The notes under the pieces: generated by a model | Told to the model about the DNA's origin: nothing | The model's input: the letters and a program-made list of their open reading frames with translations, nothing else | Databases searched by the model: none | Position numbers and translations under genes: made by a program | Shown here: positions 18,992-28,107 of the stretch, one piece after another | How the letters are laid out: each line of letters starts with the position of its first letter | Numbering within the stretch: the stretch's first letter is position 1 | Origin: Mycobacterium sp. 852002-50816_SCH5313054-b | Lineage (GTDB): Bacteria; Actinomycetota; Actinomycetes; Mycobacteriales; Mycobacteriaceae | DNA length: 38,129 nt | Direction: 5' to 3' | Assembly: GCF_001667185.1 (NCBI RefSeq) | Contig: NZ_LZIC01000066.1 | Span: 1 to 38,129, forward strand

Positions 18992-19596
18992 CCCGTCGGG
19001 GCCGCCGCCCGCGGCGGGATCACGGTGTCGACGATGACCGCCAGGTCGCGCCGGTTCGGCGGCTCACCGGTGAGCATGAACTGATGGTTGATCAGCGCCG
19101 GCCCCACCCGCGCGGTCAGCGGTGTGACCGTGGCCGGGTCGAGGTCGCCGTCGTCGATGGCGGCCTGCAGGATCGCTTCGATGATCTTGAGGCGCGGGCA
19201 CACCACGGCGTCCGCGAAGATGGCGCGCATTTCCGGTTCGTGCAGCAGTTGGTGGATGACGTCCAGTCCGGGGAAGCTGGTCTTGCCGGCCAGCATGTCG
19301 CGGTGCGCGGTGAACATCGTCAGCAACTTGTCCCGGGCCGGCCGGCCGGTGCGCAGCTCGGGCAGCGGCGGCAGGGCGTAGACCAGGGCTGCGTGCACGA
19401 GATCGTGCTTGCTGCACCAACGCCGGTACAGGGCGGCCTTGCCGGTGTGGGCGCGCGCCGCGATCCCTTCCATCGTCAGCCCGCCGTATCCCACTTCGGC
19501 CAGCTCCGCCAACGTGGCCTCGTACAGCGCACGTTCGAGCACTTCGCCGCGTCGGCGGCTCCGCGTGCTACTCCGGTCCTGGGTTAGCTGGGGCAT
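18988..19596 (-). CDS. TetR/AcrR-family transcriptional regulator
   Basis: 202 residues, the normal TetR length, corresponding by position and sequence type to M. tuberculosis Rv1167c. The N-terminal helix-turn-helix domain is at about residues 20-65 (TLAELAEVGYGGLTMEGIA, then GKAALYRRWCSKHDL); the remainder is a helical ligand-binding domain of unknown ligand. ATG at 19596 is chosen for the compact N-terminus ahead of the DNA-binding domain; the frame stays open far upstream inside mshB on the other strand, which is shadow. It diverges from mshB with only 69 bases between starts, so the two share a promoter region and the regulator may act on mshB as well as on itself. Confidence 0.92.
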   Translation of the reverse strand: MPQLTQDRSSTRSRRRGEVLERALYEATLAELAEVGYGGLTMEGIAARAHTGKAALYRRWCSKHDLVHAALVYALPPLPELRTGRPARDKLLTMFTAHRDMLAGKTSFPGLDVIHQLLHEPEMRAIFADAVVCPRLKIIEAILQAAIDDGDLDPATVTPLTARVGPALINHQFMLTGEPPNRRDLAVIVDTVIPPRAAAPTG

Positions 19597-19665
19597 TTCT
19601 CGATAGTAGCCGCCCGCGTTCCTATCCGCCGCACGCCCAGTCAGGCCAGCGGGTAGGGTGCGTCC

Positions 19666-20571
19666 ATGCCCGAGACTCCGCGGCTGCTGTTCGTCCACGC
19701 GCACCCCGACGACGAGAGCCTCAGCAACGGCGCCACCATTGCGCACTACACCGCACGCGGGGCGCAGGTGCACGTCGTCACCTGCACCCTCGGCGAGGAG
19801 GGTGAGGTCATCGGCGACCGGTGGGCCGGGCTCGCCGCCGACCACGCCGACCAACTCGGTGGCTACCGAATCGGCGAGCTCACCAACGCATTGCGGGCGC
19901 TCGGCGTCAGCGCGCCCTGCTATCTCGGCGGCGCGGGACGGTGGCGCGACTCGGGCATGCAGGGCACCCCGAAACGGCTGCGCGACAGGTTCATCGACGC
20001 CGACGAGCGCGAGGCCGTCGGCGCGCTGGTCGCCATCATCCGCGCGCAGCGCCCGCACGTCGTCGTGACCTACGACCCCAACGGTGGTTACGGCCACCCC
20101 GACCACATCCACGCCCACACCGTCACGACGGCCGCCGTCGCGGCCGCGGGCTCCAGCGACGCGTATCCCGGCGAGCCCTGGGCGGTGCCGAAGTTCTACT
20201 GGACGGTGTTGGCGGAGAGCGCATTCCACGCCGGTTGGCGGGCGCTGGATCGCGAAGACCTGCTGCCCGGCTGGGAGATTCCGCCGCACGAGGAGTTCGA
20301 CTTCGGATACGCCGACTCCGCCATCGACGCCGTCGTCGAGGCGGCCCCGGAAGCGCTCGCGGCCAAGACGGCCGCCCTGGCCGCGCACGCCACGCAGGTC
20401 GTCGTCGGCCCGACGGGCCGGGCCTGCGCCCTGTCGAACAACATGGCGCTGCCCATCGTCGCCGAGGAGCACTATGTCCTGGTGGGCGGCGCCGCGGGGG
20501 AGCGGGACGGGCGCGGGTGGGAAACGGACCTGCTCGCGGGGCTGGGTTTCACCGCCGCCGCAACGCGGTAA
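19666..20571 (+). CDS. mshB: MshB: N-acetyl-GlcN-Ins deacetylase (mycothiol synthesis)
   Basis: 301 residues of the LmbE/PIG-L zinc deacetylase family. It removes the acetyl group from GlcNAc-inositol, the second committed step of mycothiol synthesis. Zinc ligands are visible: H13 and D16 in HAHPDDES and H147 in [11 protein letters not shown], with D15 as the catalytic base. Length and sequence match M. tuberculosis MshB (Rv1170). ATG at 19666. A micro-ORF and a small membrane protein follow on the same strand within 35 bases and are probably co-transcribed. Confidence 0.96.
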   Translation: MPETPRLLFVHAHPDDESLSNGATIAHYTARGAQVHVVTCTLGEEGEVIGDRWAGLAADHADQLGGYRIGELTNALRALGVSAPCYLGGAGRWRDSGMQGTPKRLRDRFIDADEREAVGALVAIIRAQRPHVVVTYDPNGGYGHPDHIHAHTVTTAAVAAAGSSDAYPGEPWAVPKFYWTVLAESAFHAGWRALDREDLLPGWEIPPHEEFDFGYADSAIDAVVEAAPEALAAKTAALAAHATQVVVGPTGRACALSNNMALPIVAEEHYVLVGGAAGERDGRGWETDLLAGLGFTAAATR

Positions 20572-20604
20572 GCTGCGAAACAGGCAGCCACGGAAGGAAT
20601 TCGC

Positions 20605-20712
20605 ATGGACCCCGACCTGGACCCTAACCAGCAGCACTGGCAGGACCGCCTCGACAGCCTGCAGTGGGTCATCGGCTCGATCCTTGCCAACATCGACAGC
20701 GTCCCGACCTGA
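20605..20712 (+). CDS. 35-residue micro-ORF coupled to the next gene
   Basis: MDPDLDPNQQHWQDRLDSLQ begins a 35-residue acidic, Trp-containing peptide with a hydrophobic VIGSILANI end. Nearly all codons (about 33 of 35) end in G or C, like real genes in this genome, while the overlapping frame of the next gene in the same span does not. A GGAAGGA ribosome site precedes the ATG. Its TGA overlaps a CTG that begins the coding-like part of the following gene. I do not recognise the family. It may be a true microprotein or a coupling peptide. Confidence 0.6.
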   Translation: MDPDLDPNQQHWQDRLDSLQWVIGSILANIDSVPT

Positions 20713-21125
20713 CCGAAACGAAGCCACGCGCCGCGTCCGCTGAGGACGGCGGCGCGACAGATCCCGCGATTCGTTTCGTTGTCCTGGCGCTCCTGGCCGT
20801 CGACGGGATCCTGTCGGCACTCGCCGGCGCGCTGCTGCTGCCTACCTACATCGGCTCGATCCCGTTCCCCATCAGCGGGCTGCTCAGCGGGCTGCTCAAC
20901 GCGGCGCTGGTCTGGGCCGCCGGGCAGTGGACCAAATCCGCGCGGGTGGCCGCGTTGCCGCTGTGGACATGGCTGCTCACGATCGCCGTGATGAGCATGG
21001 GCGGGCCCGCCGACGACGTGATCCTGGGCGGCCGGGGGCTGATGGCCTACGGGGCCCTGCTGCTGATCGCGCTGGGCGTAGCGCCGCCGGTGTGGGTGCT
21101 GTGGCGGCGCGGCCACCAACGCTGA
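20709..21125 (+). CDS. Small four-helix membrane protein (Rv1171-like)
   Basis: About 138 residues with a polar start (TETKPRAASAEDGG) and about four hydrophobic segments (FVVLALLAVDGILSALAGAL; SGLLSGLLNAALVWAA; ALPLWTWLLTIAVMSMG; GALLLIALGVAPPVWVLW). Position after mshB matches the uncharacterised M. tuberculosis Rv1171; no function is known to me. The start is unusual. Codon bias begins only at CTG 20709, whose last two bases are the start of the preceding TGA stop (CTGA). A GTG at 20664 is in frame, but the 45 bases it adds have poor third-position G/C and lie inside the micro-ORF. I favour CTG with translational coupling. Confidence 0.75.
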   Translation: MTETKPRAASAEDGGATDPAIRFVVLALLAVDGILSALAGALLLPTYIGSIPFPISGLLSGLLNAALVWAAGQWTKSARVAALPLWTWLLTIAVMSMGGPADDVILGGRGLMAYGALLLIALGVAPPVWVLWRRGHQR

Positions 21126-21134
21126 CAGGCCGCC

Positions 21135-22229
21135 TTAGGGGAAGAACGGCGGCAGCGGCGGGAGCGGCGGCAGGAAGCTCAAGAACCAGTTGATCTCGGT
21201 CTGGATGAAGTAGTTGATCGACGCCGTGGTGGCGTCGACGAAGTTGTTCAGCCCCTGGGCAAAGGTGATGGTGCCGCCCAGCCAGTCCAGGAGGTTGAAC
21301 AGGCCGCTCTGCACCATGGGCTCGAACAGGTTGTAGACGTACATGATCTGTGGTGCCACGATCCAGCCGATCCAGGGCAGCCAGCCGGCCGCGTAGGAGG
21401 CCAGCTGGAAGCCGTACTGCACGTACGGCTCGATCAGCAGGTAGGCGTTCTCGATCGACTGCGCGATGGGAGCAAAAGCGTTCGCCGCCGACACCGCCGC
21501 GGCGTTGGTCACGGCGGCCGGCGCGAGGAGCGCGCTGGCCGCGGTCAGAGCCTTTATCCCGCCGGTGGGCCCCAGCAGCAGCGCGGCGGCCTGGCCGACG
21601 CCGCCGAACAGCCCGGCGCCGCCCAGAAGATTGGCGGAACCCGCCACGACGCTCTCGACCTCGGTGACCGCACCGGAGACGGCGTTGACGGCGGCGCCGG
21701 ACACGGCGTTGATGGCCGCACCTGCCTGACCGGCGATCGCCTGGGCGCCGCCGCCGAGCAGCCCGGCACCGAGCACCCCCGCGCCGCCACCCAGGAAATT
21801 GGTGGAGCCCGCTACGACGCTTTCGACCTGGTTCACCGCGCCGGACACGGCGCCGCCGGCCACCGCGGCCGCACCGGAGACGCCGGTACCGCCGCCGCCG
21901 AGCAGCGCCGCGGCGGGGGCGTTGACCGCACCGGCGAGGTTCTGCGCCGCGTCGGCCTCGGCCGCCGCATACGCGCCGGCCCCGGCGCTCAGCGCCTGGA
22001 CGAACTGCTCGTGAAACCCGGCGATTTGTGCGCTGACTTGCTGATATCCCATCCCATGCTCGGAAAGAAATGCGGCGACCTGCGCCGATACCTGATCGGC
22101 GGCGGCCGCCGCCACCGCGCTGGTCGGGACTGCCGCCGCGGTGTTGGCCGTGCTGAGGGTCGATCCGATGCCGAACAGGTCCGAAGCCGCTGCGGCCAGC
22201 GCCTCCGGATCGGCGAATAGGAACGACAT
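21135..22229 (-). CDS. PE-family protein, PE12-like
   Basis: 364 residues. Residues 1-98 form a PE domain (MSFLFADPEAL, GYQQVSAQIAGFHEQF) ending in the secretion signal YAAAE (Y87-E91). The position between the Rv1171-like gene and fbiC, on minus, is that of PE12 (Rv1172c) in M. tuberculosis. The middle is Ala/Gly/Val-rich and has a duplicated VESVVAGS.N.LGG segment. The C-terminal 110 residues are aromatic and hydrophobic (PYVQYGFQLASYAAGWLPWI; FLSFLPPLPPLPPFFP end) and look like a distinct folded or membrane-contacting domain. ATG at 22229 follows AGAGAGG. It is longer than PE12 as I recall it (about 308 residues). No PPE neighbour. Confidence 0.9.
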   Translation of the reverse strand: MSFLFADPEALAAAASDLFGIGSTLSTANTAAAVPTSAVAAAAADQVSAQVAAFLSEHGMGYQQVSAQIAGFHEQFVQALSAGAGAYAAAEADAAQNLAGAVNAPAAALLGGGGTGVSGAAAVAGGAVSGAVNQVESVVAGSTNFLGGGAGVLGAGLLGGGAQAIAGQAGAAINAVSGAAVNAVSGAVTEVESVVAGSANLLGGAGLFGGVGQAAALLLGPTGGIKALTAASALLAPAAVTNAAAVSAANAFAPIAQSIENAYLLIEPYVQYGFQLASYAAGWLPWIGWIVAPQIMYVYNLFEPMVQSGLFNLLDWLGGTITFAQGLNNFVDATTASINYFIQTEINWFLSFLPPLPPLPPFFP

Positions 22230-22453
22230 CTAGCACCTCTCTGGGATACGACGGATGGTAACGCGGTCGCTGCTGGTAAGCGGGCAAGTCCGCCAAACAC
22301 ATAGCTAAGGGCCCCGCGGCGGCCGGCGAGCTGGGATGTCGACGGCGGGCCGCCGCCAGCCTGGCGCTACTGTTGCGCATATGGCACCGTTGCCCAAGGT
22401 TTAACAGGTTGGGCCGGGCGGATGAAATTCGAGCGTGGGGAAGTTACACCAAC
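22230..22453. promoter_or_regulatory. Divergent promoter region of PE12-like gene and fbiC
   Basis: 224 bases between divergent starts, without a coding frame of good codon usage. The frame of fbiC is open back to 22373 but this part does not resemble the family. No recognisable operator or riboswitch was seen. Confidence 0.5.
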
Positions 22454-25036
22454 GTGCCACTGACACCGGGAACACCGGAGCCCTTGGAGACCGTCGCTCT
22501 GCCTGGCCCTGTGATTCCCCCCAAGGCCGGCGCGTCGGCGTTGCGGCGAGTCCTGCGGCGGGCCCGGGACGGGGTCGCGCTGAATCTCGACGAGGCGGCG
22601 GTCGCGATGACGGCGCGCGGCGATGATCTCGCCGATCTGTGCGCCAGCGCGGCGCGGGTGCGCGACGCGGGCCTCGAGTCCGCCGGGCGCCGCGGGCCGA
22701 GCGGCCGGCTACCGATCAGCTATTCGCGCAAGGTGTTCATCCCGGTCACCCACCTGTGCCGCGACACCTGCCATTACTGCACCTTCGTCACCGTCCCCGG
22801 CAAACTGCGGGCCCGGGGTGCCGGCATGTACCTGGAGCCCGACGAGATCCTCGACATCGCCCGCCGCGGGGCCGAATTGGGTTGCAAGGAGGCGCTGTTC
22901 ACCCTCGGCGACCGGCCCGAAGATCGATGGCCGGAGGCGCGTGAGTGGCTCGACCAACGCGGCTACGACTCGACGCTGTCGTATGTCCGGGCGATGGCCA
23001 TCCGGGTACTGGAGGAGACCGGGCTGCTGCCGCACCTGAACCCCGGCGTGATGAGCTGGTCGGAGATGTCGCGGCTCAAGCCGGTGGCGCCGTCGATGGG
23101 CATGATGCTCGAGACGACGTCGCGGCGGCTGTTCGAGACCAAAGGGCTTGCGCACTACGGCAGCCCGGACAAGGACCCGGCGGTTCGGCTGCGCGCGCTG
23201 ACCGACGCTGGGCGGCTGTCCATTCCGTTCACCACCGGGCTGCTCGTCGGCATCGGCGAGACGCTGCCCGAACGCGCGGATACCTTGCTGGCGATCCGCA
23301 AGTCGCACAAGGAGTTCGGGCACGTCCAGGAAGTGATCGTGCAGAACTTCCGGGCCAAGGAACACACGGCGATGGCCGCCGTTCCCGACGCCGGGATCGA
23401 GGACTACCTGGCGACCGTGGCGGTCGCGCGGTTGGTGCTCGGGCCGGGGATGCGCATCCAGGCGCCGCCCAACCTGGTGTCGCGGGAGGAGTGCCTGGCG
23501 CTGATCGGCGCCGGCGTCGACGACTGGGGCGGCGTCTCGCCGCTGACGCCCGACCACGTCAACCCGGAACGGCCGTGGCCCGCCCTGGACGAGCTGGCCG
23601 CGGTCACCGCCGAGGCCGGCTACGACCTGGTGCAGCGGTTGACCGCGCAGCCCAAATATGTCCAGGCCGGCGCGGCGTGGATCGACCCGCGGGTGTCCGG
23701 ACACGTTGCGGCGCTGGCCGATCCGCGGACCGGCCTGGCCCGCGACGTCAACCCGGTCGGGATGCCGTGGCAGGAGCCCGACGACGTGGAGTCCGCCGGC
23801 CGGGTCGACCTGCACGCGGCGATCGACACCGAAGGCCGCAGCACCGAGGCCCGCAGCGACCTCGACAGCGCGTTCGGCGACTGGGAATCGATCCGTGCCC
23901 GGGTGCACGAGCTGGGCGCACGCGCCCCCGAGCGCATCGACACCGACGTGCTCGCCGCCCTGGCCTCGGCCGAACGTGATCCCGCCGGCTGCACCGACGA
24001 CGAGTACCTGGCGTTGGCGACGGCCGACGGCTCCGCGCTGGATGCGGTTGCGGCGCTGGCGGATTCGTTGCGGCGCGACGTGGTCGGCGATGACGTGACC
24101 TTCGTGGTGAACCGGAACATCAACTTCACCAACATCTGCTACACCGGCTGCCGGTTCTGCGCCTTCGCGCAGCGCAAGGGCGACGCCGACGCGTATTCGC
24201 TGTCCACCGAGGAGGTGGCCGACCGCGCCTGGGAGGCGCACGTCGAGGGCGCCACCGAGGTGTGCATGCAGGGTGGGATCGATCCCGAGCTGCCGGTGAC
24301 CGGGTACGCCGAGCTGGTGCGCGCGGTCAAGGCCCGCGTGCCGTCGATGCACGTGCACGCGTTTTCCCCGATGGAGATCGCCAACGGTGTGACCAAGAGC
24401 GGGTTGAGCATTCGCGAGTGGCTGATCAGCCTGCGTGAGGCGGGATTGGACACCATCCCCGGCACCGCCGCCGAGATCCTGGACGACGAGGTGCGCTGGG
24501 TGCTCACCAAGGGCAAACTGCCGACGTCGATGTGGATCGAGATCGTCAGCACCGCGCACGAGGTGGGCCTGCGCTCCTCCTCGACGATGATGTACGGCCA
24601 CGTCGACAGCCCGCGGCACTGGGTCGGCCACCTCAACGTGCTGCGCGACATTCAGGACCGCACCGGCGGTTTCACCGAGTTCGTCCCGTTGCCGTTCGTG
24701 CACCAGAGCTCGCCGCTGTACCTGGCCGGCGCGGCGCGGCCCGGGCCCACCCACCGCGACAACCGGGCGGTGCACGCCCTGGCGCGGATCATGTTGCACG
24801 GCCGCATTTCCCACATCCAGACCAGCTGGGTCAAACTCGGCGTCGAGCGCACGCGGGTGATGCTCAACGGCGGTGCCAACGACCTGGGCGGCACGCTGAT
24901 GGAGGAGACCATCTCGCGGATGGCCGGGTCCGAACACGGATCGTCGAAGACCGTGGCCGAGCTGGCCGCGATCGCCGAGGGCATCGGTCGCCCCGCGCGC
25001 CAGCGCACCACCACGTACGCCCCGCTCGCGGCTTAA
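22454..25036 (+). CDS. fbiC: FbiC: FO synthase (F420 biosynthesis)
   Basis: 860 residues. A fused two-domain radical SAM enzyme that joins tyrosine and 5-amino-6-ribitylaminouracil to make FO, the deazaflavin core of cofactor F420. Both iron-sulfur motifs are present: C102, C106, C109 (CRDTCHYC, CofG-like half) and C562, C566, C569 (CYTGCRFC, CofH-like half). The overall length equals that of mycobacterial FbiC (Rv1173, about 856). GTG at 22454 is selected because it gives the expected short N-terminal extension; the upstream open frame adds 27 unlikely residues. F420 serves nitroreductase-type and dehydrogenase enzymes and is needed for activation of bicyclic nitroimidazoles. Confidence 0.96.
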   Translation: MPLTPGTPEPLETVALPGPVIPPKAGASALRRVLRRARDGVALNLDEAAVAMTARGDDLADLCASAARVRDAGLESAGRRGPSGRLPISYSRKVFIPVTHLCRDTCHYCTFVTVPGKLRARGAGMYLEPDEILDIARRGAELGCKEALFTLGDRPEDRWPEAREWLDQRGYDSTLSYVRAMAIRVLEETGLLPHLNPGVMSWSEMSRLKPVAPSMGMMLETTSRRLFETKGLAHYGSPDKDPAVRLRALTDAGRLSIPFTTGLLVGIGETLPERADTLLAIRKSHKEFGHVQEVIVQNFRAKEHTAMAAVPDAGIEDYLATVAVARLVLGPGMRIQAPPNLVSREECLALIGAGVDDWGGVSPLTPDHVNPERPWPALDELAAVTAEAGYDLVQRLTAQPKYVQAGAAWIDPRVSGHVAALADPRTGLARDVNPVGMPWQEPDDVESAGRVDLHAAIDTEGRSTEARSDLDSAFGDWESIRARVHELGARAPERIDTDVLAALASAERDPAGCTDDEYLALATADGSALDAVAALADSLRRDVVGDDVTFVVNRNINFTNICYTGCRFCAFAQRKGDADAYSLSTEEVADRAWEAHVEGATEVCMQGGIDPELPVTGYAELVRAVKARVPSMHVHAFSPMEIANGVTKSGLSIREWLISLREAGLDTIPGTAAEILDDEVRWVLTKGKLPTSMWIEIVSTAHEVGLRSSSTMMYGHVDSPRHWVGHLNVLRDIQDRTGGFTEFVPLPFVHQSSPLYLAGAARPGPTHRDNRAVHALARIMLHGRISHIQTSWVKLGVERTRVMLNGGANDLGGTLMEETISRMAGSEHGSSKTVAELAAIAEGIGRPARQRTTTYAPLAA

Positions 25037-25075
25037 TTGGCTTAGTCTTCAGCGGCGGGGGGTACCCCACGCGCC

Positions 25076-25840
25076 GTGAAGCGACTCATCGACCACGATC
25101 GATTCCCGGAGTGGCGGCCGTTCCTGGACGCGGTGCAGCGGCGCCGGCCCGACGCGGGCACCTGGTGCGAAGCCTGGACGGTCCGCGACGTCATCATCCA
25201 CCAGGCCGGAAACGCCGAGGAGCTCGCCCGGGTGCTGCAAGCGCATCTGGAGGGAAACCCCGTCGGCACCCGCGGCTTCGAGGAGCGGGAAGGCCCGCTG
25301 CGCGCCCTCGGCGACGCCGAGCTGTGGGACGCGCTGCACGAGCGGATGGCCACGCTGAACGACGTCGCGACGGCGGCCGAGGGCGTTCCGGCGGACACAG
25401 ACGTCGCGTGGACCGGCCGCACCATGAAGGTGCCGTGGTTCGCCGAGCACATGCGCGAAGAGCTCGTCCTGCACGGCTGGGACATCACCGGGGATGACCC
25501 GGCGGCCCGGGCGCGGCTGGCCGAGCCGTGGATGACCACGCACAGCGTCACTGCGGTCGGGCGTCCGCTGCTTGCCAAGGGCGCCAAGGGATTACGCGCG
25601 GGTGAGCGGATAGAGGCCCGGCTGCGGGTGCCCGGCACCGACGACGTCGTCGTCAGCGCCGACGCCGACCACACCTTTATCGGAATGGCCGGCCCGCAGG
25701 GGCAGGCCACCCTGGAAACCGATGCGGCGGCGCGGGTGCTACTGCTCTGGGGTCGCCGACCCGGGGACCCGTCGCGGATCTGCAGCGGCGCCGGACCCGA
25801 TGCCCTGGGCCAGCTGCGCCGCCTGCTCAGCGGCTACTGA
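25076..25840 (+). CDS. DinB/MDMPI-like protein (maleylpyruvate isomerase family)
   Basis: 254 residues. The N-terminal half (EWRPFLDAVQRRRPDAGTW, then CEAWTVRDVIIHQAGNAEEL) has the look of the DinB/mycothiol-dependent maleylpyruvate isomerase N-terminal four-helix domain, with a conserved W-T-V-x-D-V-x-x-H motif and HGWD at about 139; the C-terminal half resembles the MDMPI C-terminal domain. Such proteins may bind a metal and use mycothiol; substrates are mostly unknown, so no reaction is claimed. GTG at 25076. It starts 39 bases after fbiC on the same strand. M. tuberculosis, as I recall, has no gene here, so this is an insertion here or a loss there. Confidence 0.75.
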   Translation: MKRLIDHDRFPEWRPFLDAVQRRRPDAGTWCEAWTVRDVIIHQAGNAEELARVLQAHLEGNPVGTRGFEEREGPLRALGDAELWDALHERMATLNDVATAAEGVPADTDVAWTGRTMKVPWFAEHMREELVLHGWDITGDDPAARARLAEPWMTTHSVTAVGRPLLAKGAKGLRAGERIEARLRVPGTDDVVVSADADHTFIGMAGPQGQATLETDAAARVLLLWGRRPGDPSRICSGAGPDALGQLRRLLSGY

Positions 25841-25849
25841 ACTCGTCGC

Positions 25850-26185
25850 TCAGTAGTTGTTGCAGCTGCCGGCCACCGACAGCACGTCGTTGAAGTACGG
25901 CGCGGCCTGCGGCATGGCCTGGATCTGGTGGGCCATCTGCAAGCGCTTCGGCGGCGGCGACGCGAGGAACTGGTTCAGGTAACTCACCGCGATCGGCGAC
26001 GCGGTCAGCTGCGCGGCGGCCGCCGGGTCCGTCGCGTTGAGCGCCGCCATCACCTGCCCGTAGTTGCACGTCGTGTTGATGACCGGATCCAGGGGATCTG
26101 CGGATGCGATCCCGGAACCGGCAGTCAATGCGAATGCCACGCCGCCAACGGCGGCGGCAAATTTGGTCAACGACAGCCTTACCAT
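25850..26185 (-). CDS. TB8.4-like secreted protein (Rv0203/Rv1174c hemophore-related family)
   Basis: 111 residues. A signal peptide (MVRLSLTKFAAAVGG, hydrophobic core, cleavage after ASA at about residue 29) precedes a small helical domain beginning DPLDPVINTTCNYGQV and ending VAGSCNNY. C40 and C108 probably form a disulfide. The sequence corresponds to the secreted T-cell antigen TB8.4 (Rv1174c), whose family is named after Rv0203, a haem-binding protein; haem binding is not shown for this member. It is convergent with the MDMPI-like gene, 9 bases apart. Confidence 0.93.
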   Translation of the reverse strand: MVRLSLTKFAAAVGGVAFALTAGSGIASADPLDPVINTTCNYGQVMAALNATDPAAAAQLTASPIAVSYLNQFLASPPPKRLQMAHQIQAMPQAAPYFNDVLSVAGSCNNY

Positions 26186-26452
26186 CTGTGGACACCTTCC
26201 CCATTCAATGCACCGTCGGAAAACGGCGACGACATCAGCCCAACGGTTGCCGTCTGCGGTCGAGGCTACCAGGCCCCGTGAGCTTTCATCCTCCGAACGG
26301 TTATCGCACAGGAAGCTCTAATCGTAACAATGCGCAGGTCAGAGGCGTGCGGAGGATGTTCGCCGTGAGTGAACGCGGCCCCGGGAGGGGCCGGGGAGCG
26401 CGGCGACGCGCGGGACGGGCCGCTTTGCGTCCGCAACTTGCGTGCCCGGTGG
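26186..26452. other. Intergenic region between TB8.4-like gene and fdxC promoter
   Basis: 267 bases, 388 to the fdxC start. M. tuberculosis has fadH and Rv1176c at this place; I see no remnant with convincing coding character here, only divergent promoter space. Confidence 0.5.
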
Positions 26453-26479
26453 TTGACGTGTATGTGCAACGTCTAGTAT
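26453..26479 (+). promoter_or_regulatory. Candidate SigA-type promoter of fdxC
   Basis: TTGACG at 26453-26458 and TAGTAT at 26474-26479 resemble the mycobacterial housekeeping -35 and -10 (TANNNT) elements. The 15-base spacer is short. Transcription would begin near 26486, about 88 bases before the fdxC GTG. Confidence 0.45.
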
Positions 26480-26486
26480 CAGTAAC

Positions 26487-26498
26487 CGAAAGCTTTCG
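26487..26498. promoter_or_regulatory. 12-bp palindrome at the predicted fdxC transcription start
   Basis: CGAAAGCTTTCG is a perfect palindrome beginning 8 bases after the candidate -10 element, so it would overlap the first transcribed bases. It is a candidate operator for a dimeric repressor; no known regulator motif is recognised. Confidence 0.4.
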
Positions 26499-26573
26499 CC
26501 GAAGCGGCCGAAGCGCCGCGGCGAGCCGAACAGCAGCCCACGCAGTACATGGACAGAGCTGGAGGAGACGTCT

Positions 26574-26900
26574 GTGACGTACACGATCGCCGAACCCTGC
26601 GTCGACATCAAAGACAAGGCGTGCATCGAGGAATGCCCGGTCGACTGCATCTACGAGGGCGCCCGGATGCTGTACATCCACCCCGATGAATGCGTCGACT
26701 GCGGGGCGTGCGAGCCGGTCTGCCCCGTCGAAGCGATCTACTACGAAGACGACGTGCCGGAGCAGTGGGGCCAGTACACGCAGATCAACGCCGACTTCTT
26801 CGTCGAGCTGGGGTCGCCGGGCGGTGCGGCGAAGGTCGGCATGACCGAGAACGACCCGCAAGTGGTCAAGGACTTGCCGCCGCAGGGCGAGGGCGAGTAA
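26574..26900 (+). CDS. fdxC: 7Fe ferredoxin FdxC
   Basis: 108 residues. Seven-iron ferredoxin with the Azotobacter FdI-type cysteine pattern: C9, C17 and C50 for the [3Fe-4S] cluster, and C21, C40, C43, C46 for the [4Fe-4S] cluster, with the extra C25. It is a cytoplasmic low-potential electron carrier, matching M. tuberculosis FdxC (Rv1177). GTG start at 26574 is preceded by GGAGGAG. The aminotransferase follows 8 bases after the stop, so the two form an operon. Confidence 0.96.
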   Translation: MTYTIAEPCVDIKDKACIEECPVDCIYEGARMLYIHPDECVDCGACEPVCPVEAIYYEDDVPEQWGQYTQINADFFVELGSPGGAAKVGMTENDPQVVKDLPPQGEGE

Positions 26901-26908
26901 GCGGGCCG

Positions 26909-28030
26909 GTGCCGGACGAGCCCGGCCGGGTCCGGCCGGCACTGTCAGCGTCCCTGCCCGAGTTTCCGTGGGACACCCTGGCCGACGCGAAAGCGCTGGC
27001 CGCGGCCCATCCGGACGGAATCGTCGACCTGTCCGTCGGCACCCCCGTCGACCCGGTCGCAACGCTGATCTCCGACGCGCTGGCCGCCGCCGGTTCGGCG
27101 CCGGGGTATCCGGCCACCGCCGGCACCGCGCGGCTGCGCGAATCGATGGTGGCCGCGCTGGCCCGCCGCTTCGGCATCACGGGGCTGACCGAGGCGGCCG
27201 TGCTGCCGGTGATCGGCAGCAAGGAACTCATCGCGTGGCTGCCGACGCTGCTGGGCCTGGGACCCGCGGACGTCGTCGTGGTGCCGGAGCTGGCCTACCC
27301 GACGTATGACGTCGGGACCCGCCTGGCCGGCGCGCAGGTGCTGCGCGCGGATTCGCTGACCCAGGTCGGCCCGCAATCCCCGGCGCTGTTCTACCTGAAT
27401 TCGCCGAGCAACCCGACCGGCCGCGTGCTCGGCGTCGACCACCTGCGCAAGGTCGTCGGGTGGGCGCGCGACCGGGGCGTCGCCGTCGCCTCCGACGAGT
27501 GCTACCTGGGCCTGGGCTGGGAGGAGGCCCAACCGCTTTCGGTGCTGCATCCCTCGGTCTGCGACGGTGACCACACCGGGCTGCTGGCAATCCATTCGCT
27601 GTCGAAGACGTCGTCGCTGGCCGGTTATCGGGCCGGCTTCGTCGCCGGCGATCCGGCGCTGGTCGCCGAGCTGCTGGCCGTCCGCAAACACGCCGGGATG
27701 ATGGTGCCGACGCCGGTGCAGGCCGCCATGGTGGCCGCCCTCGACGACGACGCCCACGAGCAGGTGCAGCGCGGGCGCTACGAACGGCGGCGGGCGGCCC
27801 TGTTGCCGGCGCTGCGCGCGGCCGGTTTCGCGGTCGACCATTCCGAGGCGGGCCTGTACCTGTGGGCCACCCGCGGCGAGCCCTGCCAGGACAGCGTCGC
27901 CTGGCTGGCCGGCCGCGGTGTCCTGGTGGCGCCCGGCGATTTCTACGGCCCGGGCGGCGTCCGGCACGTGCGGGTCGCGCTGACCGCCACCGACGAACGC
28001 ATCGCCGCCGCGGTACAGCGCCTCTCCTAG
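26909..28030 (+). CDS. dapC: PLP aminotransferase, DapC-type (succinyldiaminopimelate transaminase)
   Basis: 373 residues, fold-type I aminotransferase. The Schiff-base lysine is K233 in SLSKTSSLAGYRAG; NSPSNPTG, SDECYLG and the terminal RVALTA arginine segment are typical of subfamily I. By sequence type and its place behind fdxC it matches Rv1178 and the actinobacterial DapC family, which transaminates N-succinyl-2-amino-6-ketopimelate with glutamate in lysine and diaminopimelate synthesis. Other class I/II substrates are possible. GTG at 26909, 8 bases after fdxC, is the best start. Confidence 0.85.
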   Translation: MPDEPGRVRPALSASLPEFPWDTLADAKALAAAHPDGIVDLSVGTPVDPVATLISDALAAAGSAPGYPATAGTARLRESMVAALARRFGITGLTEAAVLPVIGSKELIAWLPTLLGLGPADVVVVPELAYPTYDVGTRLAGAQVLRADSLTQVGPQSPALFYLNSPSNPTGRVLGVDHLRKVVGWARDRGVAVASDECYLGLGWEEAQPLSVLHPSVCDGDHTGLLAIHSLSKTSSLAGYRAGFVAGDPALVAELLAVRKHAGMMVPTPVQAAMVAALDDDAHEQVQRGRYERRRAALLPALRAAGFAVDHSEAGLYLWATRGEPCQDSVAWLAGRGVLVAPGDFYGPGGVRHVRVALTATDERIAAAVQRLS

Positions 28031-28107
28031 GCTGATGGCGGCGACCCGCAGCGCCCGGCTCCGCGCTTGCGATCGCCGCGGACCTGGCTCAGGCAGAATG
28101 CTTGGTC

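Noticed and set aside
19597..20820. Long upstream extension of the TetR frame
   Set aside because: It lies antisense to mshB, and TetR proteins of about 200 residues start at 19596.
28031..28107. A c-di-AMP (ydaO-type) riboswitch before the KimA-like gene
   Set aside because: Only 77 bases separate it from the aminotransferase, too short for that riboswitch, and no conserved core is visible.
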